Shown here: positions 27,436 to 36,969 of the stretch, in pieces
Layout: the number at the start of each line of letters is the position of its first letter
Numbering within the stretch: the stretch's first letter is position 1
NCBI RefSeq assembly: GCF_001547525.1
Contig: NZ_CM003768.1
Coordinates: forward strand, 3,286,001 to 3,350,000
Direction of reading: 5' to 3'
Source: Burkholderia anthina
GTDB taxonomy: Bacteria > Pseudomonadota > Gammaproteobacteria > Burkholderiales > Burkholderiaceae
DNA: 64,000 bases
Notes under the pieces: model-generated
The model's database searches: none
The model's input: only the letters and a program-made list of their open reading frames with translations
What the model was told of the DNA's origin: nothing
Made by a program: the position numbers and the translations under genes

Positions 27436-29250
27436 TTGGCGGGGCAGTCGAACCATCGAGCACACACGGCGCATGATGCAGGCCCGCGCGCGGCGCGCGA
27501 TCACGCCGGCGCCGCGGCCCGCGTCGCGCGGGCGGCCCTCGCGGGCTGCCTGGCCGCGTGCTTCGCGCTGCCGGCCCATGCGAAGTACGACGTCGACATC
27601 GACGCGCCGCGCTCGATCCGCAAGCTCCTGAAGACGCATCTCGACATTGCCCGCTTCGCGAAGCGCGACGACATCAGCGACGACCAGTTCGACTTCCTCG
27701 TGACCGCCACGCCGCAGCAGGTGCGCGACCTGGCCGCGACGGCCGGCTATTTCTCGCCGATCGTGCGCACCGACGTGCGCACCCGCGACGGCAAGCGCGA
27801 CGTGCGCATCGCGGTCGATCCGGGCAAGCAGACCGTCGTGTCGACGGTCGACCTGACGTTCAAGGGCCCCGTCGAAACCGAGGATCCGAAGCAGGAAACG
27901 GCCACGCGCTTCGCGTTCTCGATGAAGCCTGGCGACCCGTTCACGCAGTCCGACTGGGACGACGCGAAGAGCGCGGCGCTCAGGCAACTGCAGTCGCGCC
28001 GCTATCTCGGCGCGAAGATCGCGTCGTCCGAGGCGCGCATCGATCCGCGCACGCAGCGCGCGACGCTCGCGGTCGCGTTCGACAGCGGCCCGACGTTTAC
28101 GATCGGCAAGGTCGACGTCGACGGCGTGCGCCGTTATCCGGAAAGGATCGTCACGAACGTCAATCCGCTGTCGGAAGGCGAGATCTACGACGTGCGGCGG
28201 ATCGCCGAATTGCAGCGGCAACTGCAGAACACGCCGTACTACGCGAGCGTCGCGATCGACGTCGGCGACGATACGTCGAAGCCCGAGCGCACGCCCGTGC
28301 ACGTGAAGGTCAGCGAATTCCCGTACAACAACATTCGCGGCGGCGTCGGCTTTGCCACCGATACCGGGCCGCACGTGCAAGGCTCCTATACGTATCTCGA
28401 CACGTTCGGCGCCGCATGGCCGCTGACCGTGTCGGGCCGGGTCGACCAGATCCAGCAGTACGGGCAGGTCCAGCTGTCGATGCCGCCGGGCGAGCGGGGC
28501 TGGACCAACAGCGTGCTCGCGTCGTACACGAACACCAACGTGTCGGATACGCGCATCTACAGCGCGCGGGTCGGCGTGCAGCGTACGCGCACCGGCCAGT
28601 TCATCGACTATGCGTATTCGCTGATGTACTACCAGGACCGGCTCGACCAGAACGGCGCGGGGCCGACCACGAGCCGCGCGCTGGTGCCGCAGTGGGCGTG
28701 GACCCGCCGCAACGTCGACGATCCGCTGTTCCCGCGCTCGGGCAACCTGATTCACGCGGAGGCCGGCTTCGCGGTCAAGCACGTGCTGGCCGACGAAACC
28801 TTCATTCGCGGCTACGCGCGCGGGCAGCAATACCTGCCGATCGGCAAGCGCGACCTGTTCGTGTTCCGCGCGGAGCTCGGCGGCGTGTTTACGAGCGGCA
28901 GCTCGTCGGGCGTGCCGGCGTCGCTGCTGTTCCGCGCGGGCGGCTCGAATTCGGTGCGCGGCTACGGTTACCAGAGCATCGGTAACAGCGTCGCCGGCTC
29001 CGTTTTGCCGACCAAGTACCTGATGACGGGGACGGCCGAATACCAGCACTGGTTCAACCGCGACTGGGGCGCCGCGACGTTCTTCGACATCGGCACCGCG
29101 ACCGATGCGTGGGGCGAGCGCGTGTTTTATCCGGGCGTGGGCGTCGGTGCGCGCTGGCGCAGCCCGGTCGGCCCGATCAACGTCGACGTCGCGTACGGCT
29201 TGCGCAACCATAGCGTGCGCCCGTACCTGACACTCGGCATCGCTTTCTGA
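27436..29250 (+). CDS. tamA: Translocation and assembly module protein TamA (outer-membrane, Omp85 family)
   Basis: A 604-residue outer-membrane protein that works with TamB in inserting autotransporters and other outer-membrane proteins and in lipid transport. A signal peptide (ALAGCLAACFALPAHA) ends near residue 49. POTRA domains follow (about 50-290), with the conserved FTIGKVDVDGVRRYPE and PTFTIG segments. A 16-strand barrel then includes RAGGSNSVRGYGYQSIG, the Omp85 VRGF/Y motif, and the protein ends with Phe (TLGIAF). No ATG or GTG is available in frame before the signal peptide: the start is TTG at 27436, with a GAGG ribosome binding site 7 nt upstream. Confidence 0.93.
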   Translation: MAGQSNHRAHTAHDAGPRAARDHAGAAARVARAALAGCLAACFALPAHAKYDVDIDAPRSIRKLLKTHLDIARFAKRDDISDDQFDFLVTATPQQVRDLAATAGYFSPIVRTDVRTRDGKRDVRIAVDPGKQTVVSTVDLTFKGPVETEDPKQETATRFAFSMKPGDPFTQSDWDDAKSAALRQLQSRRYLGAKIASSEARIDPRTQRATLAVAFDSGPTFTIGKVDVDGVRRYPERIVTNVNPLSEGEIYDVRRIAELQRQLQNTPYYASVAIDVGDDTSKPERTPVHVKVSEFPYNNIRGGVGFATDTGPHVQGSYTYLDTFGAAWPLTVSGRVDQIQQYGQVQLSMPPGERGWTNSVLASYTNTNVSDTRIYSARVGVQRTRTGQFIDYAYSLMYYQDRLDQNGAGPTTSRALVPQWAWTRRNVDDPLFPRSGNLIHAEAGFAVKHVLADETFIRGYARGQQYLPIGKRDLFVFRAELGGVFTSGSSSGVPASLLFRAGGSNSVRGYGYQSIGNSVAGSVLPTKYLMTGTAEYQHWFNRDWGAATFFDIGTATDAWGERVFYPGVGVGARWRSPVGPINVDVAYGLRNHSVRPYLTLGIAF

Positions 29251-29290
29251 ACCTGTCGCCCTGTTCACGACGACACGCACGACGAACCGC

Positions 29291-32200
29291 ATGACGAAGG
29301 ACCCGAACGACACGCCGCCGCCTCACGATCCGGATTCGCCCGACGGCGCGCCCGATACGCCGCCGCGGCCGCCGCGCGCGCCGCGGCGCGGCCGCGCGTG
29401 GCGTGTTCTCGCGTGGACGCTCGTGTCGCTCGTGCTGCTCGTCGTGCTGGCGGCGGGGCTCGTGGTGGGGGCGGTGACGACGGAGCGCGGCACGCGGCTC
29501 GCGTGGCAGGCGGCCGGCAAGGTGCTCGGCACGCGGCTCGCGGGCACGCTCGACGGCGGCTCGCTCGCGACCGGCGTGCGCTTGCGCGGGTTCGCGTGGA
29601 CGAGCCCCGACGGCACCGGCACCGAGGTTCGCATCGACCGGCTCGACGGCCGCTGGGCGCTGACGCGCGCGCCGTGGCGGCTGTCCATCGCGTATCTGCG
29701 CGCCGGCACGATCGACGTGCGGATCGCGCCGGGGCCGTCGACGCCGAGTACGACGCCGCAGAACCTGAGCCTGCCGCTGCAGGTGCGGATCGACGACCTG
29801 CGCGTCGATCGCCTCGCCATTCACGACGGCGGCTCGACGACGCAGCTCGACCATCTCGCGCTGAACGGCCGCAGCGACGGCCGTCACCATGAACTCGTGC
29901 TCGACGGCGTCGATACGCCGTACGGCGCGCTGACCGCGCGCGCGAAGCTCGACGGCGTGAAGCCGTTCGCGCTGACGGGCGAGGCGACCTACGCCGGCAA
30001 GCTGTCCGACGAGCCGGTCGACGCGCGGGCCCGTGTGTCGGGCTCGCTCGAAGCGCTCGTCGCCGACGTCGACGCGAGCGGGATGAAGCTGAACGGGCGC
30101 GCGCACGTCGAGGCCGCGCCGTTCGGCCCGGTGCCGCTCACGCGCGCGTCGCTCGCGTTCGACCACGTGAACCCGCAGGCGCTGTCGCCCGGCGCGCCCG
30201 CGGCCGATCTCGCGGTGCGCGCGGCACTCGCGCCGGTGAGCGCGCCGGCGGGCTCCGCGCCCGCGAAGGGCTTCGCGGTGACGGGCCCGGTGTCGATCGT
30301 CAACGCGAAGCCGGGCACGCTCGGCGACCATCTGCTGCCGGTGATCGACGCGCACGCGACCGTGCATCTCGACGCACACGCGCAGCGCATCGACGGCCTC
30401 GCGCTGAAGCTGATCCGCGACGGCAGCGTGACCGGCGGCGGTACGCTTGCGGGCGGCAAGGGCCGCTTCGACCTGAAGGTCGCGAACCTCGACCTGAACG
30501 CGTTCGTCGCCGAGCTGCGGCCGATGCGCCTCGGCGGCCCGCTTGGCGTGACGCTCGCGGGCGACGTGACGACCGTCGATTTCAACCTGAACGACCCGAA
30601 GCTCGCGCTCGGCGCGCGCGCCAAGGTCGCGCTGACGCGGCAGCAGACCGTGCTGACCGACACGCGCGTGACGGCCGGCAAGGGGCGCATCGACCTGACG
30701 GGCGTGTTCCGCCACGACGCGCATTCGACCTATGACGCGAAGGCGACGCTGACCGCGTTCGATCCGCTGCTGCTCGCCGCGGCGAGCGCGCCGAAGGCGG
30801 GCGGCGGCAACGCGCCGGCGAAGGCCGCCAAGGCGCCGGCCAAGCGCGGCGAGACGCGCGTGTCGGGCACGCTGACCGCGTCGGGCGGGTTCGCGCCGCA
30901 AGTGTCGACGAAGGCGACCTTCAAGCTCGCCGACAGCCTGTACGACGGCGTGCCGCTGACGGGCGCCGGCGTCGTGCAGCTCGCCGGCTCGCGGATCCTG
31001 CCGAGCAACGCGAACCTGTCGATCGCCGGCAACCACGTCGACCTGCGCGGCAGCTTCGGCGCACCCGGCGACCGGCTGCGCTTCGTCGTCGACGCGCCGC
31101 AGCTCGACCGGCTCGGCTTCGGCGTCGAAGGGCTCGTGCAGGCGCAGGGCGACCTGACCGGCAGCTTCGCGCATCCGAACGTGACGGCCACCTACAAGGC
31201 CGAGCACGTCGTCGTCGGTTCGAACCGGATCGGCACCGCGCAGGGCCGCGCGGACATCCGCGACGGCGCGCACGGCGCCCTCGTGTTCACGGCCGACGCG
31301 GCCGACATCGCGCTCGGGTCGTTCCAGTTGAAGTCGTTGCGCGCGAACCTCGACGGCACGCGCGCGAAGCACACGCTCGACGCATCGGCGCTCGGGGTGG
31401 CCGGCGGCCGCGTGATCGACCTGACGCTCGCGGCGAACGGCGGTGTGGTCGAGAACCGCGACGGCATGCGCTGGGACGGCACCGTCACGCGGCTCGCGAA
31501 TCGCGGCACGCCGGCGCTCGCGCTGCAGGCGCCGCTGACGATATCGGCCGGCGCCGGCCGCGTGACGCTCGGCGCGACGCGGCTGACGCTCGAAGGCGCG
31601 GCGATCGACCTGAAATCATTCGTGTTCGATCGCGGCCAGATGCGCTCGGCGGGCGCCGTGACGGGCGCGTCGGTCGCGCGTTTCCTCGAGGTGCGCCAGG
31701 CGCTGACCGGCCAGCGGCCGCCGGTGCGGACCGACGTCGTGCTCGATGCCGACTGGGATTTCTCGCTCGGCGCGAACGCGACGGGCTACGTGCAGGTGAA
31801 GCGCCGCGGCGGCGACGTGACGATCGAGACCGGGCGCGGCATCGCGTCGCTCGGCCTGACCGACCTGTCCGCACGCGCGAGCTTCGCGCCCGGCAACCGG
31901 CTCAACGTGACGGCGCTCGCGAAGGCGAGCCGGATCGGCACGCTCGACGCGAACGTCGCGGTGCCGTTCGCGCTGCGCGACGGCGTGTTCGGCATCGTCG
32001 ACGACGGTCCGCTGTCGGGCCGCATCGACGCCGACATCCCGGCGCTGAAGACGACCGGCAACCTGTTCGGGCCGAGCTACCTGCTCGGTGGGCGCGCGGC
32101 GCTGAAATTGACCGTCTCCGGCACGCCGGTGAAACCGAACCTGTCGGGGACGCTGACCGGCGACGAGCTGTCCGCGACGCTGATCGATCAGGGCGTGCAG

Positions 32201-33343
32201 TTGAAGGACGGCATCGTGCGCGTGAAGCTGTCGGACAACCTCGTCGAATTCCAGCAGGTCGAGTTCCACGGCGGCGACGGCACGCTGCGCGCGCTCGGCC
32301 GCGTGCGCCTCGACGGCGAGGCGCCGGACCTGACCGCGAGCATCGTCGCGGACAAGCTCGAACTGTTCGCGGCGCCCGACCGCAAGCTGTCGCTGTCGGG
32401 CAAGGCCACCGTCGCGAACGACGGGCCGCGCGGCGCGCTGTCGATCGACGGCAAGTTCATGGTCGATCGCGCGCTGTTCGACCTGCCCGAGCAATCGGCG
32501 CCGCACCTGTCCGACGACGTCGTGATCGTGCAGCCGGACGGCACGGTGCGCGGCGAGACGCCGACCGGCACCGCGGCCGCGAAGCCGAAGCCGGTCGACA
32601 ACAAGCCGGCGCCGTCGCTGGCGCCGCGCGCGAACATCGACGTCGGCCTCGGCAACAACTTCCGCTTCAAGGGCCACGGCGCGGATCTCGGGCTGCGCGG
32701 CACGATCACCGTGATGAGCGCGCCGGGCGTGCCGCTGCGCGCGGTCGGCAACGTGCGCGTGACCGAAGGCTCGACGTACACGACGTTCGGCCGCAAGCTC
32801 GCGATCGAGAACGGCTTCTTCACGTTCAACGGCCCGGTGTCGAATCCGGGCGTGAACATTCTCGCGATGCGGCGCAACCAGGAGGTCGAGGCCGGTGTGC
32901 AGGTGGTCGGCACGATCCAGTCGCCGACGGTCAAGCTCGTGTCGGAGCCGAACGTCACCGACAACGAAAAGCTGTCGTGGCTGCTGTTCGGGCACGGTAC
33001 CGACCAGGGCAACAACGTCGGCCAGCAGGGCGCGATGACGGCGGCGCTCGGGCTGCTCGGCAGCGTGACCGGCAAGCGTGTCGCACAGACTTTCGGTCTC
33101 GACGAGGTGTCGGTCGGCCGCAGCGAAGTCGGCCTGACCGATCCGCAGGTCGTGCTGGTGTCGAAGGCGATCAACGAGCGCTTCGTGCTCGGCTTCGAGC
33201 AGGGGCTGCAATCGGCGAGCAACGCGTTCAAGGCGACGATCAACCTGACGCGCTTCTGGTCGGTGTCGGCGTACGGCGGCACGTTCCAGGGTGTCGACCT
33301 GAACTACACGCGGCGCTTCGATCGGTGGTTCGGGCAGCGGTGA
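29291..33343 (+). CDS. tamB: Translocation and assembly module protein TamB (AsmA-like, DUF490)
   Basis: A 1350-residue protein anchored in the inner membrane by a single helix (WRVLAWTLVSLVLLVVLAAG, about 36-58) after a Pro/Arg-rich cytoplasmic tail. The rest is a long periplasmic beta-taco groove of repeated AsmA/TamB strands, and the C-terminal DUF490 domain (about 1020-1350) contacts TamA. Recognisable segments are GNNFRFKGHGADLGLRGTI, TYTTFGRKLAIENGFFTFNG and SVGRSEVGLTDPQVVLVSKAINERFVLGFEQG. It follows tamA by 40 nt, the usual operon, and is within the size of E. coli TamB (1259). A strong bidirectional terminator closes the unit. Confidence 0.94.
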   Translation: MTKDPNDTPPPHDPDSPDGAPDTPPRPPRAPRRGRAWRVLAWTLVSLVLLVVLAAGLVVGAVTTERGTRLAWQAAGKVLGTRLAGTLDGGSLATGVRLRGFAWTSPDGTGTEVRIDRLDGRWALTRAPWRLSIAYLRAGTIDVRIAPGPSTPSTTPQNLSLPLQVRIDDLRVDRLAIHDGGSTTQLDHLALNGRSDGRHHELVLDGVDTPYGALTARAKLDGVKPFALTGEATYAGKLSDEPVDARARVSGSLEALVADVDASGMKLNGRAHVEAAPFGPVPLTRASLAFDHVNPQALSPGAPAADLAVRAALAPVSAPAGSAPAKGFAVTGPVSIVNAKPGTLGDHLLPVIDAHATVHLDAHAQRIDGLALKLIRDGSVTGGGTLAGGKGRFDLKVANLDLNAFVAELRPMRLGGPLGVTLAGDVTTVDFNLNDPKLALGARAKVALTRQQTVLTDTRVTAGKGRIDLTGVFRHDAHSTYDAKATLTAFDPLLLAAASAPKAGGGNAPAKAAKAPAKRGETRVSGTLTASGGFAPQVSTKATFKLADSLYDGVPLTGAGVVQLAGSRILPSNANLSIAGNHVDLRGSFGAPGDRLRFVVDAPQLDRLGFGVEGLVQAQGDLTGSFAHPNVTATYKAEHVVVGSNRIGTAQGRADIRDGAHGALVFTADAADIALGSFQLKSLRANLDGTRAKHTLDASALGVAGGRVIDLTLAANGGVVENRDGMRWDGTVTRLANRGTPALALQAPLTISAGAGRVTLGATRLTLEGAAIDLKSFVFDRGQMRSAGAVTGASVARFLEVRQALTGQRPPVRTDVVLDADWDFSLGANATGYVQVKRRGGDVTIETGRGIASLGLTDLSARASFAPGNRLNVTALAKASRIGTLDANVAVPFALRDGVFGIVDDGPLSGRIDADIPALKTTGNLFGPSYLLGGRAALKLTVSGTPVKPNLSGTLTGDELSATLIDQGVQLKDGIVRVKLSDNLVEFQQVEFHGGDGTLRALGRVRLDGEAPDLTASIVADKLELFAAPDRKLSLSGKATVANDGPRGALSIDGKFMVDRALFDLPEQSAPHLSDDVVIVQPDGTVRGETPTGTAAAKPKPVDNKPAPSLAPRANIDVGLGNNFRFKGHGADLGLRGTITVMSAPGVPLRAVGNVRVTEGSTYTTFGRKLAIENGFFTFNGPVSNPGVNILAMRRNQEVEAGVQVVGTIQSPTVKLVSEPNVTDNEKLSWLLFGHGTDQGNNVGQQGAMTAALGLLGSVTGKRVAQTFGLDEVSVGRSEVGLTDPQVVLVSKAINERFVLGFEQGLQSASNAFKATINLTRFWSVSAYGGTFQGVDLNYTRRFDRWFGQR

Positions 33344-33371
33344 GGGCGGGCACGGCGTACCGGGCGACGAT

Positions 33372-33411
33372 AAAAAAGCCCCGCACGATTCGACTCGTGC
33401 GGGGCTTTTTT
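33372..33411. terminator. Bidirectional terminator between tamB and metG
   Basis: The 11-bp stem GCCCCGCACGA/TCGTGCGGGGC has a 6-nt loop, with A6 before and T6 after. Confidence 0.95.
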
Positions 33412-33434
33412 GCGCCGGCAGCAGCGCGTTGCGC

Positions 33435-35591
33435 TTACTTCACGCGCATGCCCGGCTTCGCGCCGCTGTGCGGCTCGAGGATGTAGAGGCCCGGTTCCGC
33501 CTTCTCGTCGGTGGCCGACGCGGCGAGCACCATCCCTTCGGACAGGCCGAACTTCATCTTGCGCGGCGCGAGGTTCGCCACCATCACCGTCAGCTTGCCG
33601 ACGAGTTGCTCGGGCTGGTACGCGGACTTGATGCCCGAGAACACGTTGCGGGTCTTTTCCTCGCCGACGTCGAGCGTGAGCTGCAGCAGCTTGTCCGAGC
33701 CTTCGACGGCCTGGCACGCGACGATCTTCGCGATGCGCAGGTCGATCTTCGCGAAATCGTCGATCGAGATCGGCGCGTCGTCGGCGCCGTTCACGGCGGC
33801 CGGCTTCGCGTTCGCCTTGGCGTTGTTCTTCGCGTCCTTCGCGGCGTTCGCGCTCGCGGCGGCCGCACCCGTTGCCGCGGCCTGCAGCGAATCGCGGTTC
33901 GCGGCCAGCAGCGCTTCGATCTGCTTCGCATCGACGCGCGTCATCAGGTGCTGGTACGCCTTGATCGGCTGCGCCGACGACAGCGGCTTCGCGGCATCGG
34001 CCCACGCGAGCGGCGCGATCCCGAAGAACGCTTCGACCGCTTCGGCGACGCGCGGTATCACCGGCTTCAGCGCGAGCGACAGCAGGCGGAACGCCTCGAG
34101 GCTCACGCTGCAGGTCTCGTGCAGCGCGACCGCGTTGGCCGGATCCTTCGCGAGATCCCACGGCTTCGCGCCGTCGACGTACGCGTTCACTTCGTCCGCG
34201 AGCTCCATCGTGTGGCGCAGCGCGCGGCCGTATTCGCGTGCTTCGTAGCTCGCGGCGATCTGCGCAATGGCATCGCGCAGCTTCGCGACGAGCGGATGGT
34301 TCATCGCGCTGTCCTGCACGCGGCCGTCGAAACGCTTGATCAGGAAGCCGGCCGCGCGGCTCGCGATGTTCACGTACTTGCCGACGAGATCGCTGTTCAC
34401 GCGCGCCTGGAAGTCGTCGAGGTTCAGGTCGATGTCTTCCATCGTCGCGTTCAGCTTCGCGGCGAAGTAGTAGCGCAGCCACTCGGGGTTCAGGCCCGTG
34501 TCGATGTAGCTCTGCGCGGTGATGAACGTGCCGCGCGACTTCGACATCTTCGCGCCGTCGACCGTCAGGAAGCCGTGCGCGAACACGTTGGTCGGCGTGC
34601 GGTGGCCCGAGAACTCGAGCATCGCGGGCCAGAACAGCGTGTGGAAGTACAGGATGTCCTTGCCGATGAAGTGGTACTGCTCGGCCTTCGAGCCGGGGCG
34701 GATCCACGCATCGAAATCGACGCCGTTGCGCGCGCACAGGTTCTTGAAGCTCGCGTAGTAGCCGACCGGCGCGTCGAGCCACACGTAGAAATACTTGCCG
34801 GGCGCGCCCGGGATCTCGAAGCCGAAGTACGGCGCGTCGCGCGAGATGTCCCAGTCGGCGAGCTTGGCTTCGCCGGCGTCGCCGAGCCATTCGCGCATCT
34901 TGTTGGTCGCCTCGGGCTGCGCGAGGCCGCTCACCCATTCGCGCAGGAACGATTCGCAGCGCGGGTCGGACAGGCGGAAGAAGTAGTGCTTCGAGGTCTT
35001 GCGCACCGGCGTCGCGCCCGACACGACCGAATACGGGTTCAGCAGCTCGGTCGGCAGGTAGGTGGAGCCGCACACTTCGCAGCTGTCGCCGTACTGGTCC
35101 TTCGCGTGGCACTTCGGGCACTCGCCCTTGATGAAGCGGTCCGGCAGGAACATTTCCTTGACCGGATCGTAGGCCTGCTCGATTTCGCGTTCGGCGATCA
35201 GGCCGGCTTCCCGCAGCGCGAGATAGATCTTCTCGCTCAGCACGCGGTTCTCGTCCGAATCGGTCGAGTAGAAGTTGTCGAACGACACGCCGAAGCTGTC
35301 GAAGTCGCGCTTGTGCTCGGCCCACACGCGGTCGATCAGCTGCTTCGGGGTCAGGCCTTCCGCCTCCGCGCGCAGCATGATCGGCGTGCCGTGCGTATCG
35401 TCGGCGCCGATGTAGTAGACCTCGTGGCCATGCATGCGCAGCGTCCGCACCCAGATGTCGGTCTGGATGTACTCGACCAGGTGGCCGATGTGGATCTGCC
35501 CGTTGGCATAGGGCAGGGCGGACGTAACGAGGATCTGGCGGCCGCCTTGCGGCGCCGCAGCCTGCACGGAAGTGAGGTCGGATGCGGACAT
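33435..35591 (-). CDS. metG: Methionyl-tRNA synthetase, MetG
   Basis: A 718-residue class Ia aminoacyl-tRNA synthetase that charges elongator and initiator tRNA-Met. The HIGH motif is at 34-37 ([10 protein letters not shown]). A zinc knuckle with four Cys lies in [20 protein letters not shown], and KMSKS lies in [12 protein letters not shown]. The C-terminus carries the Trbp111-like tRNA-binding OB fold (from about 610: [20 protein letters not shown]), joined by an Ala/Lys-rich linker. The start [10 protein letters not shown] at 35591 was chosen; the frame is open for another ~100 codons upstream, but that part runs over a terminator hairpin and has no synthetase similarity. Confidence 0.96.
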   Translation of the reverse strand: MSASDLTSVQAAAPQGGRQILVTSALPYANGQIHIGHLVEYIQTDIWVRTLRMHGHEVYYIGADDTHGTPIMLRAEAEGLTPKQLIDRVWAEHKRDFDSFGVSFDNFYSTDSDENRVLSEKIYLALREAGLIAEREIEQAYDPVKEMFLPDRFIKGECPKCHAKDQYGDSCEVCGSTYLPTELLNPYSVVSGATPVRKTSKHYFFRLSDPRCESFLREWVSGLAQPEATNKMREWLGDAGEAKLADWDISRDAPYFGFEIPGAPGKYFYVWLDAPVGYYASFKNLCARNGVDFDAWIRPGSKAEQYHFIGKDILYFHTLFWPAMLEFSGHRTPTNVFAHGFLTVDGAKMSKSRGTFITAQSYIDTGLNPEWLRYYFAAKLNATMEDIDLNLDDFQARVNSDLVGKYVNIASRAAGFLIKRFDGRVQDSAMNHPLVAKLRDAIAQIAASYEAREYGRALRHTMELADEVNAYVDGAKPWDLAKDPANAVALHETCSVSLEAFRLLSLALKPVIPRVAEAVEAFFGIAPLAWADAAKPLSSAQPIKAYQHLMTRVDAKQIEALLAANRDSLQAAATGAAAASANAAKDAKNNAKANAKPAAVNGADDAPISIDDFAKIDLRIAKIVACQAVEGSDKLLQLTLDVGEEKTRNVFSGIKSAYQPEQLVGKLTVMVANLAPRKMKFGLSEGMVLAASATDEKAEPGLYILEPHSGAKPGMRVK

Positions 35592-35758
35592 AGGGTCTGG
35601 AGAAGAACAGCGGGAAAAACGACGGGAAACTGCGATTCTAGCAGGGGCGCGGACCCGCGCGGCGAGCATGCGCCGCGACGGGGCGGCAGCGGGGACGAGG
35701 CCGCACGTGCGGCGTGCCCGGCCGTGTTGTGCTGCGCTGCAGCACGAATTCGGCGGGC

Positions 35759-35787
35759 AAAAAAAACCGGGGCGGATACGGCCCCGG
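35759..35787 (-). terminator. Terminator upstream of metG, reading toward metG
   Basis: Reading leftward, CCGGGGCC and GCCCCGG pair across a ~6-nt loop and are followed by T8. It may end OmpA-like transcripts, or act as an attenuator if transcription for metG starts upstream of it. Confidence 0.8.
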
Positions 35788-35898
35788 AGCAACAACGACA
35801 AGAGGAGAATGGTGACGCGCCGGCAACACCAGCCGCGTACCGTAAATACTGACCACGGCCTGCGACAGAAGTTCGAAAATTTTTTCGATTTGTTACCG

Positions 35899-35949
35899 GC
35901 CCCGCCCAAAGCCTTGCCGGGCGGGGCTGTGCGGGCACGGTGCCCGCAC
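35899..35949. repeat. Two adjacent inverted repeats downstream of the OmpA-like gene
   Basis: GCCCCGCCC/GGGCGGGGC (arms 35899-35907 and 35919-35927) lies next to GTGCGGGCA/TGCCCGCAC (within 35929-35949). They fall just after the OmpA-like stop codon and probably stabilise or end its mRNA. There is no long T-run. Confidence 0.55.
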
Positions 35950-35969
35950 GTTTCCCCTCGTGGTCGTGC

Positions 35970-36617
35970 TTACTGATGCTGTTGCGGCGCGCGCAGGTAG
36001 ATCTCGACGCGGCGGTTCTGGGCGCGACCGGCTTCGGTCGCGTTGTCCGCGATCGGGTTCGACGGGCCCATGCCTTGCGCCGACAGACGACCGCCGTTCA
36101 CGCCGCGCTGCACGAGCGCGTTCACGACGCTTTGCGCACGGTTCTGCGACAGCGTCTGGTTCAGCTGCGCCGAGCCCGTGCTGTCCGTGTAGCCGACGAT
36201 CGACGCCGTCAGTTGCGGGTTCTGGTTCAGCGTCGTCGCGAGGTCGTTCAGCAGCGGCGTGAACGCCGGCGTGATCGCGTACTGGTTCGTCGCGAACGTG
36301 ACCGAGCTCGGCACGTTCAGCTTCAGCGAGCCGTCCGGCTGCTCGGTGACCTGCGTGCCCGTCTGCGCCGCCGACGGCGCGAGCTTGTTCTTGATCGCTT
36401 GCCAGTTGTAACCCGTCACGCCGCCAACCAGTGCGCCGACGCCCGCGCCGATCGCCGCGCCCTTGCCGCCGCCGGCCAGTGCGCCGATCCCTGCGCCCAG
36501 CGCCGCGCCCGTGCCGGTGCCGACGGCCGTATTGTTGCCTTGCTGCGTGGCGCAGCCTGCCAGCAGTGCGCCGGCGAGTGCGAAGACGGACAGGCGAGTC
36601 GCGATTTTCATGTTCAT
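35970..36617 (-). CDS. OmpA family lipoprotein with glycine zipper
   Basis: A 215-residue outer-membrane lipoprotein. The lipobox LAGC has the modified Cys22. A glycine-zipper stretch (GTGAALGAGIGALAGGG and following, about 35-70) could form a membrane-associated oligomer. The OmpA/Pal peptidoglycan-binding domain occupies about 105-205, with VGYTDSTGSAQLNQTLSQNRA and NRRVEIYL. This order matches YiaD/YfiB-like proteins that tie the outer membrane to the wall. There are two in-frame ATG codons (36617 and 36611); both give a good signal. It is divergent from apbC across 352 nt. Confidence 0.9.
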   Translation of the reverse strand: MNMKIATRLSVFALAGALLAGCATQQGNNTAVGTGTGAALGAGIGALAGGGKGAAIGAGVGALVGGVTGYNWQAIKNKLAPSAAQTGTQVTEQPDGSLKLNVPSSVTFATNQYAITPAFTPLLNDLATTLNQNPQLTASIVGYTDSTGSAQLNQTLSQNRAQSVVNALVQRGVNGGRLSAQGMGPSNPIADNATEAGRAQNRRVEIYLRAPQQHQ

Positions 36618-36969
36618 CTTGGATTCCTCTCTTGGTTGAACGAGTCGACAACGACGACAAACAACAGTTATGGCTCCCTGCGCGGGCCGTCCGAAAAAGG
36701 AGGGCCGGCCTGCGCTCGCGGCAGCCGCCGAGGCGCTCGCATGCCCTGTCCGTCAGCGGGGCTGTTCGGGCGGGGCGACGCGTCAGCCTCTACAATATAG
36801 GCGGTGAGTGGCCGATTTGGCCCTATAGCATGCCGCACGCGAAGAGTGCGCCGGCTCGCGCGTTCGCGCAATGGCGTGCAACAGATTCTTTCACTTTTCC
36901 CGATTTTCGCAGCGTAATTTGATATTTTTTGACGTTTGCGCGCGAGAAAAACGTTTTCACGGAGTCTTG
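36618..36969. promoter_or_regulatory. Divergent region between OmpA-like gene and apbC (352 nt)
   Basis: This is non-coding as far as I can see. The half near the OmpA-like gene has an AGAGAGGAA-type ribosome binding site for it. The half near apbC is AT-rich (36885-36960), with TTGATATTTTTTGACG and a 10-bp palindrome AAAACGTTTT (36947-36956) just before the apbC ribosome binding site. A TACAATAT stretch near 36790 may be a further promoter element. No small gene stands out. Confidence 0.45.

Larger units (their letters stand above)
35592..35969. other. metG upstream region (378 nt, no annotated gene)
   Basis: The region between the OmpA-like gene and metG holds, on the minus strand: two inverted repeats at 35899-35949, a 45-codon open stretch ending in [13 protein letters not shown] (about 35750-35880), and a terminator hairpin with T8 at 35759-35787. 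The last ~165 nt before metG must contain its promoter; I could not pick out clear boxes. Confidence 0.5.

Noticed and set aside
29177..31372. Very long open frame antisense to tamB
   Set aside because: It is low-complexity Arg-rich translation of the complementary strand; tamB shows real domain structure and codon bias.
35592..35909. N-terminal extension of MetG by ~100 codons
   Set aside because: The extension runs over a terminator hairpin and has no synthetase homology; [10 protein letters not shown] starts just before the catalytic domain.
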